A stretch of DNA of 64,000 nucleotides, from the NCBI RefSeq assembly GCF_900100965.1, contig NZ_FMUJ01000004.1, forward strand, positions 434,001 to 498,000, in the 5' to 3' direction. Both the position numbers and the translations under genes were made by a program. The stretch comes from Variovorax sp. EL159 (GTDB lineage Bacteria > Pseudomonadota > Gammaproteobacteria > Burkholderiales > Burkholderiaceae_C). Shown here one piece after another: positions 25,004 through 34,623 of the stretch. The notes beneath the pieces were generated by a model. It did not search any database, was not told the origin of the DNA, and worked only from the letters and a program-made list of their open reading frames with translations. Each line of letters begins with the position of its first letter. Position 1 is the stretch's first letter.

Positions 25004-25336
25004 TTGTTCATTTCCTCTGCTTTCGCCCAGACCGCGCCCGCAGCCGCCGGCGGCGGTGACATGTTGTCCTCGCTCGGCAGCATGCTGCCCCTGGTGCTGA
25101 TGTTCGTGGTGCTGTACTTCGTCATGATCCGACCGCAAATGAAGCGCCAGAAGGAAGCGCGCGCCATGATCGAGGCGCTGGCCAAGGGTGACGAAGTCGC
25201 CACCGCCGGCGGCGTGCTCGGCAAGATCACCTCGCTGGGCGACCAGTACCTGGGCCTCGAAATCGCCAACGGCGTCGAGATCAAGGTGCAGCGCAGTGCT
25301 GTGGTTCAGGTGCTGCCCAAGGGCGCCGTCAAATAA
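25004..25336 (+). CDS. yajC: Preprotein translocase subunit YajC
   Basis: A 110-residue inner-membrane protein of the SecDF-YajC complex. An N-terminal membrane helix (LGSMLPLVLMFVVLYFVMI) is followed by the family signature RPQMKRQKEARAMIEALAKGDEV and the YajC domain GGVLGKI to the end. A TTG start is chosen: it gives the expected N-terminus (FISSAFAQTA) and has GGAG six bases upstream, while ATGs downstream would cut into the domain. It leads secD by 90 bases. The usual queA-tgt genes do not precede it here. Confidence 0.9.
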   Translation: MFISSAFAQTAPAAAGGGDMLSSLGSMLPLVLMFVVLYFVMIRPQMKRQKEARAMIEALAKGDEVATAGGVLGKITSLGDQYLGLEIANGVEIKVQRSAVVQVLPKGAVK

Positions 25337-25426
25337 AAGCGTGAGCTGATCCTTGCGCTTTGCGGCGTGAGGCCTCAAGTCACGCCGTGACTCCATCTCT
25401 GAAAAGTTTGTGAAAAGCGCGCGCTC

Positions 25427-27310
25427 ATGAACCGTTACCCGGTCTGGAAGTACACGATCATCGTGATCGTGTTGCTCGTGGGGCTCATCTATGCCCTGCC
25501 CAATTTCTTCGGCGAGTCGCCTGCTGTGCAGGTGTCGGCGGCCAAGTCCACCGTCAAGATCGATGCGTCGACCCAGGCCAGGGTGGAGGAAGTGCTCAAG
25601 ACGGCCAGCCTGACGCCCGACCTGCTGACGCTGGAGCCGACCGCGGTGCGTGTGCGTTTCGCCACCACCGACGACCAGATCAAGGCACGCGACGCGCTGC
25701 AGCAGGCCCTGGTGCCGAATGCGGACGAGGCCTCCTACGTGGTGGCGCTGAACCTGGTGTCGCGCTCTCCCTCGTGGCTGACCGCGCTGCACGCCTTCCC
25801 GATGTACCTGGGCCTCGACTTGCGCGGCGGCGTCGACTTCCTGCTGCAGGTCGACATGCGCGGCGTGCTCGACAAGAAGGCCGAGTCCTTCGCCGGCGAC
25901 ATCCGCACCGGCCTTCGCGACAAGAAGGTGCGCGGCAGCGCCGTGAACCGCAACGGCCAGACCGTCGAGGTCACGCTGCGCGACGCCGCCAGCCTGGAAA
26001 CGGCCCGCCGCCTGATCCAGGACCAGATGCCCGATCTCACCACCGTCGAGAGCCAGCAGGGCACCGACTGGCGCATCGTGGCGAGCATCAAGCCCGAAGC
26101 CGCACGCCGCTTCCAGGACGCGGCGCTCAAGCAGAACGTCACCACGCTGCACAACCGGATCAACGAACTCGGCGTCGCCGAACCGGTGATCCAGCAGCAG
26201 GGCATCGACCGCATCGTCGTGCAGTTGCCTGGCATGCAGGACCCGGCCCAGGCCAAGACCATCATCGGCCGCACCGCCACACTCGAAATGCGCCTGGTGG
26301 ACGAAAGCGCCGAAGGCCGCGCGGCCGAAATGGGCGGTGGCCCGGTGCCTTTCGGCTCCGAGAAATTCCTAGACCGTTCGGGCCGCCCCGTGATCGTGAA
26401 GAAGCAGGTGCTCGTCACCGGCGAGAACCTCACCGACGCGCAACCCGGCTTCGATCAGCAGAGCAACCAGCCCAAGGTCGATCTGACCATGGACTCGAAG
26501 GGCGGCAACATCATGCGTGATGTGAGCCGCGAGAACTACAAGAAGCGCATGGCCATGCTGATCTTCGAGAAGGGCAAGGGCGAAGTGCTCACGGCCCCGT
26601 CGATCAACGGCGAACTGGGCAACCGCTTCCAGGTCTCGGGCTCGATGACCGTGAGCGAAGCCAACGACCTCGCGCTGCTGCTGCGCGCCGGCTCGCTGGC
26701 CGCACCGATGGAGATCATCCAGGAACGCACCATCGGCCCGACGCAGGGTGCGGAGAACATCAAGAAGGGCTTCGACAGCGTGATGTACGGCTTTGCCGCA
26801 ATCATGGTGTTCATGTGCCTCTACTACGCGCTGTTCGGCATGTTTTCGTCGATCGCGCTGGCGGTCAACCTGATGCTGCTGGTGGCCATCCTCTCGATGC
26901 TGCAGGCCACGCTCACGCTGCCCGGCATCGCGGCCATGGCGCTGGCCATCGGCGTGGCCATCGACTCCAACGTGCTGATCAACGAGCGCGTGCGCGAAGA
27001 GCTGCGCAACGGCGCGTCGCCGCAGGCGGCGATCCATGCGGGCTACGAGCGCGCCTGGGGCACCATCCTCGACTCCAACGTGACCACGCTCATCGCGGGC
27101 ATCGCGCTGCTGGCCTTCGGCTCGGGCCCGGTGCGGGGCTTTGCGGTGGTGCACTGCATCGGCATCGTCACCTCGATGTTCTCTGCTGTGTTCTTCTCGC
27201 GCGGTCTCGTGAACTTCTGGTACGGCCAGAAGAAGAAGCTCAAGAGCGTGTCGATCGGCACGGTCTGGCGGCCGAATTCCGACGGCACGGCTGTGGCCGA
27301 AACCAAGTAA
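25427..27310 (+). CDS. secD: Protein translocase subunit SecD
   Basis: A 627-residue inner-membrane protein that uses the proton gradient to complete protein export. It begins with a membrane helix (WKYTIIVIVLLVGLIYALP) and has LGLDLRGGVDFLLQVDM, the classic SecD motif, then a periplasmic P1 domain. The C-terminal five-helix bundle contains IAMALAIGVAIDSNVLINERVREEL, the RND-type signature, and ends near SVSIGTVWRPNS. It is co-transcribed with yajC and secF; 18 bases separate it from secF. Confidence 0.95.
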   Translation: MNRYPVWKYTIIVIVLLVGLIYALPNFFGESPAVQVSAAKSTVKIDASTQARVEEVLKTASLTPDLLTLEPTAVRVRFATTDDQIKARDALQQALVPNADEASYVVALNLVSRSPSWLTALHAFPMYLGLDLRGGVDFLLQVDMRGVLDKKAESFAGDIRTGLRDKKVRGSAVNRNGQTVEVTLRDAASLETARRLIQDQMPDLTTVESQQGTDWRIVASIKPEAARRFQDAALKQNVTTLHNRINELGVAEPVIQQQGIDRIVVQLPGMQDPAQAKTIIGRTATLEMRLVDESAEGRAAEMGGGPVPFGSEKFLDRSGRPVIVKKQVLVTGENLTDAQPGFDQQSNQPKVDLTMDSKGGNIMRDVSRENYKKRMAMLIFEKGKGEVLTAPSINGELGNRFQVSGSMTVSEANDLALLLRAGSLAAPMEIIQERTIGPTQGAENIKKGFDSVMYGFAAIMVFMCLYYALFGMFSSIALAVNLMLLVAILSMLQATLTLPGIAAMALAIGVAIDSNVLINERVREELRNGASPQAAIHAGYERAWGTILDSNVTTLIAGIALLAFGSGPVRGFAVVHCIGIVTSMFSAVFFSRGLVNFWYGQKKKLKSVSIGTVWRPNSDGTAVAETK

Positions 27311-27328
27311 AGGCCAAGGACAAGCGCC

Positions 27329-28279
27329 ATGGAATTCTTCCGAATCCACAAGACCATTCCGTTCATGCGCCACGCGGTGGTGCTGAACATCGTTTCCGTC
27401 GTCACCTTCGCGCTGGCCGTGTTCTTCCTGTTCCACCGCGGGCTGCACCTGTCGGTGGAGTTCACCGGCGGCACGGTGATGGAAGTGGCCTACAAGCAAT
27501 CGGCCGACGTCGGCAAGGTGCGCGAGGTCGTCGCCAAGCTGGGCTACCAGGAGGTGCAGGTCCAGAGTTTCGGCACCTCGGTGCAGATTCGCCTGCCGGT
27601 GCAAAAGGGCATGAACTCGACCCAGCAGAGCGCCCAGGTGATGGACGCGCTGAAGGCGGTCGAGCCCGAGGTCGAATTGCGCAGCAACGAATTCGTCGGG
27701 CCGCAGGTGGGCGACGAGCTGACCAGCAACGGCCTGAAGGCGCTGGGGATGGTGGTGGTCGGCATCATGATCTACCTGGCGTTTCGCTTCGAATGGAAGT
27801 TTGCGCTGGCTACCGTTCTGGCCAACCTGCATGACGTGGTGATCATCCTGGGCTTCTTCGCCTTCTTCCAGTGGGAGTTCTCGCTGGCGGTGCTGGCGGC
27901 GGTGCTCGCGGTGCTGGGCTACTCGGTGAACGAATCGGTCGTGATCTTCGACCGGGTCCGCGAGAACTTCCGCCGCTACCGCAAGCTGTCCACGAGCGAG
28001 GTCATCGACAACGCGATCACCTCGACCATCAGCCGCACGATCATCACCCACGGCTCCACGCAGCTCGTGGTGCTGTCGATGTTCTTCTTCGGTGGCCCGA
28101 CTTTGCATTACTTTGCATTGGCGCTGACCATCGGCATCTGCTTTGGTATCTACTCCTCGTGCTTCGTGGCTGCCGCGATCGCGATGTGGCTGGGCGTGAA
28201 GCGCGAAGACCTGATCAAGGGTCCGACCAAGCGCGACGGCGAATCCGAAGACGACCCGAACGCCGGCGCGGTGGTCTGA
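27329..28279 (+). CDS. secF: Protein translocase subunit SecF
   Basis: A 316-residue inner-membrane partner of SecD. It starts with a helix (VVLNIVSVVTFALAVFFLF), continues with HLSVEFTGGTVMEVAY, the usual SecF periplasmic entry motif, and has the five-helix end with AVLGYSVNESVVIFDRVREN. It ends in a charged cytoplasmic tail. This closes the yajC-secD-secF operon; 159 bases of non-coding sequence follow, in which I see no clear T-run terminator. Confidence 0.95.
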   Translation: MEFFRIHKTIPFMRHAVVLNIVSVVTFALAVFFLFHRGLHLSVEFTGGTVMEVAYKQSADVGKVREVVAKLGYQEVQVQSFGTSVQIRLPVQKGMNSTQQSAQVMDALKAVEPEVELRSNEFVGPQVGDELTSNGLKALGMVVVGIMIYLAFRFEWKFALATVLANLHDVVIILGFFAFFQWEFSLAVLAAVLAVLGYSVNESVVIFDRVRENFRRYRKLSTSEVIDNAITSTISRTIITHGSTQLVVLSMFFFGGPTLHYFALALTIGICFGIYSSCFVAAAIAMWLGVKREDLIKGPTKRDGESEDDPNAGAVV

Positions 28280-28438
28280 CGGATACTTCAGGGTCAAACA
28301 AAGCGGCGGCGGCGCAGGGGCCGCGCCGCGGTTCGCATGCAACGCCGGGCGTTGTCGATACTTGTGCGGTTGCGCATCCCGATGCAAGCTCGCGGTTGTT
28401 GCTGACGAATCGTTTACCTTGGTTTTCCCGATCTTTCA

Positions 28439-30859
28439 ATGAGCATTGCGCGGTCCGCTTCTTCCCTGCAGCTCGCACGCGAGACGCGTGAGCGCTTCGT
28501 ATCGGCCACGGAAGGCGTGATCGTGCCGCTGGCGCGAGCGATCCGGGATCGGCTGACATCGCTGTCCTCGGAAGCCGGCAATGCCCGCGCCATGCAGGAG
28601 CACCGCGACGATTTCGTCGCGTTCCAGGGGCAGGGCTCGCAATGGATCTCGCTGGCCCAGACCGGCTGGCGCAAGGCGCTGCTCTCGTCGACTGGCGGTG
28701 CGCCATCGACCACTTCGTCGGCGGCGCTGCGGCTCGAACTGATCGGCGACGAGGTGGTGGAAAGCAACATCCTTTCCTCGCGCCTGGCGCAACTGATCCA
28801 CGACAAGGCCAGCTTCGAGCTGAGCGACCTGCGCCTGCGCATCCAGCATCTCGAAGGCACCAGCGAACTCGATTCCAAGGACGTGCTCAAGCCCGAGACG
28901 CTCGCCAAGCTGCTGGTGGAGCAATGGCTGGCGGCCGGACTGAGCCGGGGGCTCTGGACCCGCGTGCAGGACGCGGTGCAACTGGCGCTGGTCGACGGGG
29001 TCGTCAAGGCTTATGAAAGCGCCAACGCCTTTCTTATCGCCAACGGCGTGATGCCGGAGATCGACCTCAAGAGTTTCGTGCGCCGCACGGGCAGTGCGGG
29101 CGGTGGTGGTGGCGGCGCGAGCGGCGCCTCGTCCATGGGCGCCGCGACCTCGTCGAACGCACCGATGGGGCCCGGCACCATGTCGGGCGGGCCGCACAGC
29201 GCGCAACGCCCCGGCTTCGGATTCGACGGGCAGCCGGCCTCGGTGCCGTCGACCGTGGCGCCTTCGTCGACCACCGGTGGCTCGCCATTGATGATCGCGC
29301 GGCAGCGTGCGCAGACCGCGCTGCTGAGCCTCAAGCGCTTCGTGACCGCGCGCATCGGCGGCGACCTCGGCGCCTCGGCGCCGCAATCGGTGCCGGGCAC
29401 TGCGGCCGGCGGCCCTGGCGGCCACGCGGGTGGCAGTGCGGCCGGTGGTGCGCCCCGGGTTTTCTCGCGGACCTTCGCCGGTGCCATCGCCGATGCCGAA
29501 GTGGCCTACCGCATGGCCGCCACGCAATTCATGGACGGCTCGGGCGAGCAGGCCACCCTGCTCCAGCAGACCTCGGTCGACCTGCGCCGGCGCAGCGCCG
29601 AACTGAAGAAGCGCGCGCCCACCACCGCCGACAAGGCCACGGTCGAGATCGTGGCGCTGATGTTCCAGGCCATCCTCGCGGAAGAACGCATTCCGTTCTC
29701 GGCGCGCGTGTGGTTCGCGCGGCTGCAGATGCCGGTGCTGCGCGTGGCCATCGCCGAGCCCGAGTTCTTCGGCACGCTGCAGCATCCTGCGCGCATGCTG
29801 ATCGACCGCATGGGCTCCTGCGTGATGGGCTTCGACGCGGCGGCCATTACCGGCAGCGCGCTCGAAGGCGAGATCCGCCGCGTCGTGCAGGTGATCGAGC
29901 AATACCCCGAGACCGGCCAGCGCGTGTTCAAGCTGGTGTTCGACGAGTTCGTGGCCTTCCTTAGCCGCTACCTCACGCAGAGCGACAGCACGCAGCGCGT
30001 GATGAGCGTCGCGCAGCAGGTCGAGCAGAAGGAAACGATGGCGATCCAGTACACCATCGAGTTGCGCAAGATGCTCAACGACATGCCGGTGCGCGACGAG
30101 ATCCGCGAGTTCCTGTTCAAGGTCTGGGCGGAGGTGCTGGCCATTGCCGCGCTGCGTTATGGCGCGCAGGGCGAGCAGACGGTGATGCTCAAGCGCGTGG
30201 CCTCCGAGCTGGTCTGGGCCGCGAGCGCCAAGCCCAACCGCACCGACCGCGCGCGCGTCATCCAGGATCTGCCGCAACTGCTGCAGCGCCTGCGCCAGGG
30301 CATGGCCCTGCTGGGCATCGTCGACGAGCCGCAAGAGGCACACATCAAGATCATCGGTGCCACGCTGTCCGATGCTTTCCTGTCGAAGACCGAAGCCATT
30401 CCCCAGGCCAAGATCGAGGCCATGGCCGAGCGGCTTGCGCACCTGGAAGACTTCGTGAGCGACGACGGCGGCGCGTCCGACCTGCCGCTCGACGCCCACA
30501 GCATCGAGCTGCTGCTCGGCGTGGATGCGGCATCGATCGAAGTGATCCCCGACGCCGCCGGCAGCAAGGTGTCGGACGAGATGCTCGGCTGGGCGCACGA
30601 GCTGCAGGTGGGCAACTGGTTCATGCTCGACCACAACGACCGCGTGAGCCAGGTCCAGTTCGTGTGGCGCAGCGACCGCAAGCGGCTGCACCTGTTCGCG
30701 TCGTCGGACGGGCGCAGCTTCCTGATCCAGGCGGGACGGTTGGCGACCTACCTGCAGGCAGGCCTGCTGGTGCCGGCCGAAGAAGAAACGCTCACGGTGC
30801 GCGCCACGCGCGAGGCGCTGGCCAAGCTGGATGCCAACCCCGAGCGGCTGCTGAACTAG
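28439..30859 (+). CDS. DUF1631-family protein
   Basis: An 806-residue protein matching the DUF1631 family of beta- and gammaproteobacteria, whose function is unknown. It is mostly alpha-helical without signal peptide or membrane segments. An N-terminal region (about 1-220) contains IQHLEGTSELD and VLKPETLAKLLVEQWL. A low-complexity Gly/Ser/Ala/Pro linker spans about 220-345. The long C-terminal region has PVLRVAIAEPEFFGTLQHPARML, a highly family-like stretch in pieces, and a PilZ-like end (LGWAHELQVGNWFMLDHNDRV, then VSQVQFVWRSDRKRLHLF). The PilZ resemblance, which would suggest cyclic-di-GMP contact, is my inference. Confidence 0.75.
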   Translation: MSIARSASSLQLARETRERFVSATEGVIVPLARAIRDRLTSLSSEAGNARAMQEHRDDFVAFQGQGSQWISLAQTGWRKALLSSTGGAPSTTSSAALRLELIGDEVVESNILSSRLAQLIHDKASFELSDLRLRIQHLEGTSELDSKDVLKPETLAKLLVEQWLAAGLSRGLWTRVQDAVQLALVDGVVKAYESANAFLIANGVMPEIDLKSFVRRTGSAGGGGGGASGASSMGAATSSNAPMGPGTMSGGPHSAQRPGFGFDGQPASVPSTVAPSSTTGGSPLMIARQRAQTALLSLKRFVTARIGGDLGASAPQSVPGTAAGGPGGHAGGSAAGGAPRVFSRTFAGAIADAEVAYRMAATQFMDGSGEQATLLQQTSVDLRRRSAELKKRAPTTADKATVEIVALMFQAILAEERIPFSARVWFARLQMPVLRVAIAEPEFFGTLQHPARMLIDRMGSCVMGFDAAAITGSALEGEIRRVVQVIEQYPETGQRVFKLVFDEFVAFLSRYLTQSDSTQRVMSVAQQVEQKETMAIQYTIELRKMLNDMPVRDEIREFLFKVWAEVLAIAALRYGAQGEQTVMLKRVASELVWAASAKPNRTDRARVIQDLPQLLQRLRQGMALLGIVDEPQEAHIKIIGATLSDAFLSKTEAIPQAKIEAMAERLAHLEDFVSDDGGASDLPLDAHSIELLLGVDAASIEVIPDAAGSKVSDEMLGWAHELQVGNWFMLDHNDRVSQVQFVWRSDRKRLHLFASSDGRSFLIQAGRLATYLQAGLLVPAEEETLTVRATREALAKLDANPERLLN

Positions 30860-30969
30860 GCGGGTGTTTTCTTGGAGCACCGCGGGACCGGCTTTGCCGG
30901 GTTGCAGGTGTTGCCCCTGGAAGGGCTGGCGCAGCGGCACGAAGTGCGCGCAGCCTGGGTAGAGCGCAG

Positions 30970-31488
30970 CTAGTGCGCCGTGCGGCCTTCGCGGCTCTCG
31001 CAGAGCTCGTCGAGCACCAGCGCATCGGGCTCGATGCCGGTGCTCCAGTGCACCATCAACACGATGATCTTGAGTTCATCAAGCGCGACCGGATCGCCCG
31101 GCGCCGCCATCGCACGCTCGATGACGATCTCGCGCAGGCCGCAGGGCAGCACGTTCGCCGATTCGAGAAAGCGGATGAAGCCCAGGCACTCCGCACCGAG
31201 GTGCTCTTGCTCGGCCTGTGAATAGACGCGCATGGCGCCATCCGATTGAGGCAGGGCCGCTTCGGGCGCGCCGCGCAGGATGACCGTGGCGGCGGCTTCG
31301 TCGTCGGTGCGACGCTCGATCTGCATGCCCTGCGTTGCAAGGCTCAGTCCGTCGAGCCAGTGCAGGGCATCGCGGATCTCTTCTGCCTCGAAGCCGTGCG
31401 CACTGAGCTTGCGGCCCAGCTGTTCGGGTTCGGGGCAAGCATCGCCGCGCCAATAGTTTTCGTAGACAAAAACGAGCACTTCGAACAT
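30970..31488 (-). CDS. smg: Smg family protein (DUF494)
   Basis: A 172-residue acidic protein with the Smg signature opening MFEVLVFVYENYW and the closing DELKIIVLMVHWS. Function is unknown, but smg is conserved next to dprA in many proteobacteria, as here (46 bases downstream of dprA). The start at 31488 gives the standard N-terminus; an earlier in-frame ATG is not homologous. TATATT lies six bases before the ATG, so it may also have its own leaderless promoter. The 110-base gap at 30860-30969 holds only a short CCGGC-TTT-GCCGG hairpin. Confidence 0.9.
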   Translation of the reverse strand: MFEVLVFVYENYWRGDACPEPEQLGRKLSAHGFEAEEIRDALHWLDGLSLATQGMQIERRTDDEAAATVILRGAPEAALPQSDGAMRVYSQAEQEHLGAECLGFIRFLESANVLPCGLREIVIERAMAAPGDPVALDELKIIVLMVHWSTGIEPDALVLDELCESREGRTAH

Positions 31489-31534
31489 GGGCCCAATATA
31501 GCCGACGTTCATGCAGGGCGGGTGTGAACTGCGC

Positions 31535-32692
31535 CTAGGTGGAAGCCATTCGTTGAAAGAGCCCGCCGGCCAGGCGCGAGACGTGGCCGTCCAGCTCCAG
31601 TTCAAGCATCTTTGCTTGCAACGCGGCCGCGCTCCAGCCGGTGCGCGCGCTCAGTGCGTCGAGGCTCACGGGATCGAAGCCGAGGGCCTCCAGCAGCGGG
31701 TCTTCGGAAGCGTCGCCCTCGGCCGCGCCTTCGTCCTGGTGTGCGGGCGAGGCTGTGCCGGCGGTGCGCAGCGGCGGAAGCTCTTCGAGGATGTCGTTCA
31801 CCGATTCCACGAGCTTGGCGCCCTGGCGAATCAGCGCATGACACCCGCGCGATTGCGGCGAATGGATCGAGCCCGGAATGGCGAACACTTCCTTGCCCTG
31901 CTCCGACGCCAGCCGCGCCGTGATGAGCGAGCCCGACTGCAGCGCCGCCTCGACCACCAGCGTGCCGCGCGCCAGCCCGGCGATGAGCCGGTTGCGCCGC
32001 GGAAAATTCTGCGTGAGCGGCGGCGTGCCGAGCGGCAGCTCGCTCACGATCAGGCCCTGCAGGGTGATGCGATGCGCCAGATCGCGGTGCCGCGCGGGGT
32101 AGACGCGATCGAGGCCCGTGCCCACCACCGCCACCGTGGCCAGCCGTGGCGCGTTACCCGCCGCTTCGAGCGCGCCCTGGTGTGCGGCGCCATCGACACC
32201 GAGCGCCAGCCCCGACACCACCGGCAACCCCGCTTCGCCGAGCGCCCGCGCGAAGCTGCGCGCGTTGGTGGCGCCCTGCGGCGTGGGGTTGCGGCTGCCC
32301 ACCACCGCGATGCTGTGGCCGAGCTGCGTCAGGTCGAAGTCGGCGGCGCCGAGCACATAGAGCATGGGCGGAGGGTCCGCCATTTCGAGCAGCGACGTGG
32401 GGTAGCCGGCGTCGCCGAGCGTCACGATGCGGCGCGAGACACCGTTGCCGTTGCTGCTGTCGCCGGCATGCAGCCACTGCCAGGCCTGGTCGACCTGCGC
32501 CTGCAGGCCGGCGGGCACCTGCAGCAGGGCCGCGGCCTGGGCCATGCCGACGACTTCGCGCAGCGCAGCCTCCGACTGCGCGAAAACGCCTTCAGGCAGC
32601 CCGAAGGCCGCGAGCAGGCGCCGCGTGGTGCCGTCGCCGATGCCCGGCGTCAATGAAAGCCGCAGCCAGCCTGCGAGTTCTGCGCGTTCCAA
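31535..32692 (-). CDS. dprA: DNA processing protein DprA
   Basis: A 385-residue cytosolic protein that loads RecA on incoming single-stranded DNA in natural transformation. The N-terminal SAM-like region (LRLSLTPGIGDGTTRRLLAAFG) is followed by the Rossmann core with AVVGSRNPTPQG, VSGLALGVDGAAHQGALEA, SELPLGTPP and FPRRNRLIAGLARGTLVVEA. A C-terminal winged-helix (LDALSARTGWSAAALQAKMLELELDGHV) is present. It lies 30 bases after the LysM gene and before smg, a common order. Presence of an intact dprA hints at competence but does not prove it. Confidence 0.94.
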   Translation of the reverse strand: MERAELAGWLRLSLTPGIGDGTTRRLLAAFGLPEGVFAQSEAALREVVGMAQAAALLQVPAGLQAQVDQAWQWLHAGDSSNGNGVSRRIVTLGDAGYPTSLLEMADPPPMLYVLGAADFDLTQLGHSIAVVGSRNPTPQGATNARSFARALGEAGLPVVSGLALGVDGAAHQGALEAAGNAPRLATVAVVGTGLDRVYPARHRDLAHRITLQGLIVSELPLGTPPLTQNFPRRNRLIAGLARGTLVVEAALQSGSLITARLASEQGKEVFAIPGSIHSPQSRGCHALIRQGAKLVESVNDILEELPPLRTAGTASPAHQDEGAAEGDASEDPLLEALGFDPVSLDALSARTGWSAAALQAKMLELELDGHVSRLAGGLFQRMAST

Positions 32693-32722
32693 ACGAGAGT
32701 GCGTGAAAGCTGGAACCGCAGG

Positions 32723-33940
32723 TCAGGGGTTGACGAGGAAGTCGCCAGCGCGCGGAGTGTCGTTGATTTCGAGCACCAGCGCGTAGGAAACCTTCTCGAA
32801 GGTGCGGAACACCATCAGCAGGCCGATGCGTTCGTTCGGCAGCTTGATGGTTTCCTTGCGGGCGCCGGTGCGGTCGAGGATGGTCTCGCCGTTCTTCAGG
32901 ATGGCCAGCACATGGCCGCTGTCGATGCCGTCGCGGGTGCCCTTGTTGATGGCCACCACCTGGTTCTGCGCGGCGAACTGCACGGCGTTGCCATAGACCG
33001 AGATGATCCGGCCATCGACCTGCGTGGAGGGCGCGCGCGGCGCGTAGCTCAGCAGCTGGCGCGGGGGCTCGGGCAGCAGGCGGTCGCCGGCGCGCATTTC
33101 CTCGCGCGAGGCAATGATGTCGATGCTCGCGGGCACCACCGTGATGAGGTCCTTGTTGTCCACCGTCTCGATGGTGGTCGACTCGCCGCGCTGCAGCTGG
33201 GCCTTGCCCAGGTACTGCGCCTCGTAGCCGAGGATCTCGCCCGTGCCCGGGTCTTTCAGCGGCGTCGCATTGCGGAAGACGCGGAAGTGCTGCACCGGCC
33301 CCGGCACCTCGACCAGCGGGGCGTCGGCGTTGCCGCGGGCATAGGCACGGTCGCCGCGCGACAGCAGCACGCGGCTGTCGTTGCCGGCCACGATGCGTGG
33401 CGCGCTCTCGAGCGTGTTGGCGTCCACCACGATCGGTTCGCTCAGGAAGGGCTCGATCAGGCTCGGGTTGAGCGTGGGCAGCGCCATGCCCGAGAGCGAG
33501 TCGAAGCGCGTGCGCGGCGACAGCTTGATGGTGCCCCCGTCGCCGCTGAACCCGCCGCGGCGGGTGGTCAGGCGCGCGCGGCCGCCGCTCTTGTCCAGGT
33601 ACAGCACCTGGCCGGGATAGATGCGGTGCGGGTTCGCGATCTCGTTGATGTTCATGCCCCACAGTTCCGGCCAGCGCCAGGGGTGCAGCAGGTACAGGCG
33701 CGAAATGGCCCAGAGCGTGTCGCCGGGCTTGATCGTGTATTCGTCGGGCGCCCTGGGCGCCAGCTCGCTCAGCGGAACGCCGGCCTGGGCGGTTTGCTGG
33801 GCCGTGGCGCGCTGCTGGGGCGTGACAGGGTAGTTTTGAGCCCAGGCCGTCGTGGCGCCGCAACCGCCGATCACCGCGAGGGCCGTCAAGGTTGCTAGGA
33901 AAGAGGGGCGCTGGCGTTCAGTGGATCTGAGCTTTTTCAT
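32723..33940 (-). CDS. LysM peptidoglycan-binding protein, exported
   Basis: A 405-residue protein with a signal peptide (about residues 1-35, ending TTAWAQ). A LysM domain follows at about 67-115 (YTIKPGDTLWAISRLYLLHP, then NPHRIYPGQVLYL), which binds glycan chains. The remaining 290 residues include SEPIVVDANTLESAPRI and a pair of beta-rich repeats typical of the LysM protein encoded beside dprA in Betaproteobacteria. It is the first gene of the LysM-dprA-smg run and diverges from def across a 159-base promoter region. Confidence 0.87.
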   Translation of the reverse strand: MKKLRSTERQRPSFLATLTALAVIGGCGATTAWAQNYPVTPQQRATAQQTAQAGVPLSELAPRAPDEYTIKPGDTLWAISRLYLLHPWRWPELWGMNINEIANPHRIYPGQVLYLDKSGGRARLTTRRGGFSGDGGTIKLSPRTRFDSLSGMALPTLNPSLIEPFLSEPIVVDANTLESAPRIVAGNDSRVLLSRGDRAYARGNADAPLVEVPGPVQHFRVFRNATPLKDPGTGEILGYEAQYLGKAQLQRGESTTIETVDNKDLITVVPASIDIIASREEMRAGDRLLPEPPRQLLSYAPRAPSTQVDGRIISVYGNAVQFAAQNQVVAINKGTRDGIDSGHVLAILKNGETILDRTGARKETIKLPNERIGLLMVFRTFEKVSYALVLEINDTPRAGDFLVNP

Positions 33941-34099
33941 GTCTGGATGGGTGAGCGTGCGACGTATCGCTGCGCATACGAATCTCACAATTTGCTACGA
34001 ATTCTGCGCTGAAGCCCCTGGGAGGGCAACGTTTTCGGCCCCGCGCGGCCCGTCGCGTCGCGGAATTGGCGAAAATAGCCACAACTTCCCCCCGATTTC

Positions 34100-34618
34100 A
34101 TGGCCAAACGAATCATTCTGAGTTACCCGGACAAACGCCTGCACACCGTGGCCAAACCGGTGCAAGGCGTCGACGCGCGCATCAAGACCCTGGTTGCCGA
34201 CATGCTGGAAACCATGTACGACGCCAACGGCATTGGTCTGGCCGCGACCCAGGTCGACGTGCACGAGCGGCTGGTCGTCATCGATGTGTCCGAAGAACGC
34301 AACGAACCCATCGTGCTGATCAACCCCGAGATCACCTGGGCCAGCGACGAAAAAGTGCTGAACGAAGAAGGCTGCCTGTCGGTGCCCGGCATCTACGACG
34401 GCGTCATGCGCTCGACGGCGGTCAAGGTCCAGGCGCTCGACGAAAACGGCGAGATGCGCACCATCGAGGCCGACGGCCTGCTGGCCGTGTGTATCCAGCA
34501 CGAACTCGACCACCTGCTCGGCAAGGTGTTCGTCGAATACCTCTCGCCCCTGAAGCGCAACCGGATCAAGAGCAAGCTCCTGAAGCAGCAGCGCGAAGAA
34601 CTGCGGGAGCGGGCTTGA
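34100..34618 (+). CDS. def: Peptide deformylase
   Basis: A 172-residue metalloenzyme that removes formyl from nascent N-terminal methionine. All three motifs are intact: GIGLAATQ (about 45-52), EGCLSVPG (about 91) with the metal-binding cysteine, and [12 protein letters not shown] (about 134) with both histidines and the catalytic glutamate. It leads an operon with a small lipoprotein gene and fmt, the enzyme that adds the formyl group to initiator tRNA, a classic pairing. Confidence 0.96.
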   Translation: MAKRIILSYPDKRLHTVAKPVQGVDARIKTLVADMLETMYDANGIGLAATQVDVHERLVVIDVSEERNEPIVLINPEITWASDEKVLNEEGCLSVPGIYDGVMRSTAVKVQALDENGEMRTIEADGLLAVCIQHELDHLLGKVFVEYLSPLKRNRIKSKLLKQQREELRERA

Positions 34619-34623
34619 CCGCC

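Noticed and set aside
28436..30940. Minus-strand open frame of over 800 codons opposite the DUF1631 gene
   Set aside because: Mirror of the plus-strand gene; no recognisable fold or start context.
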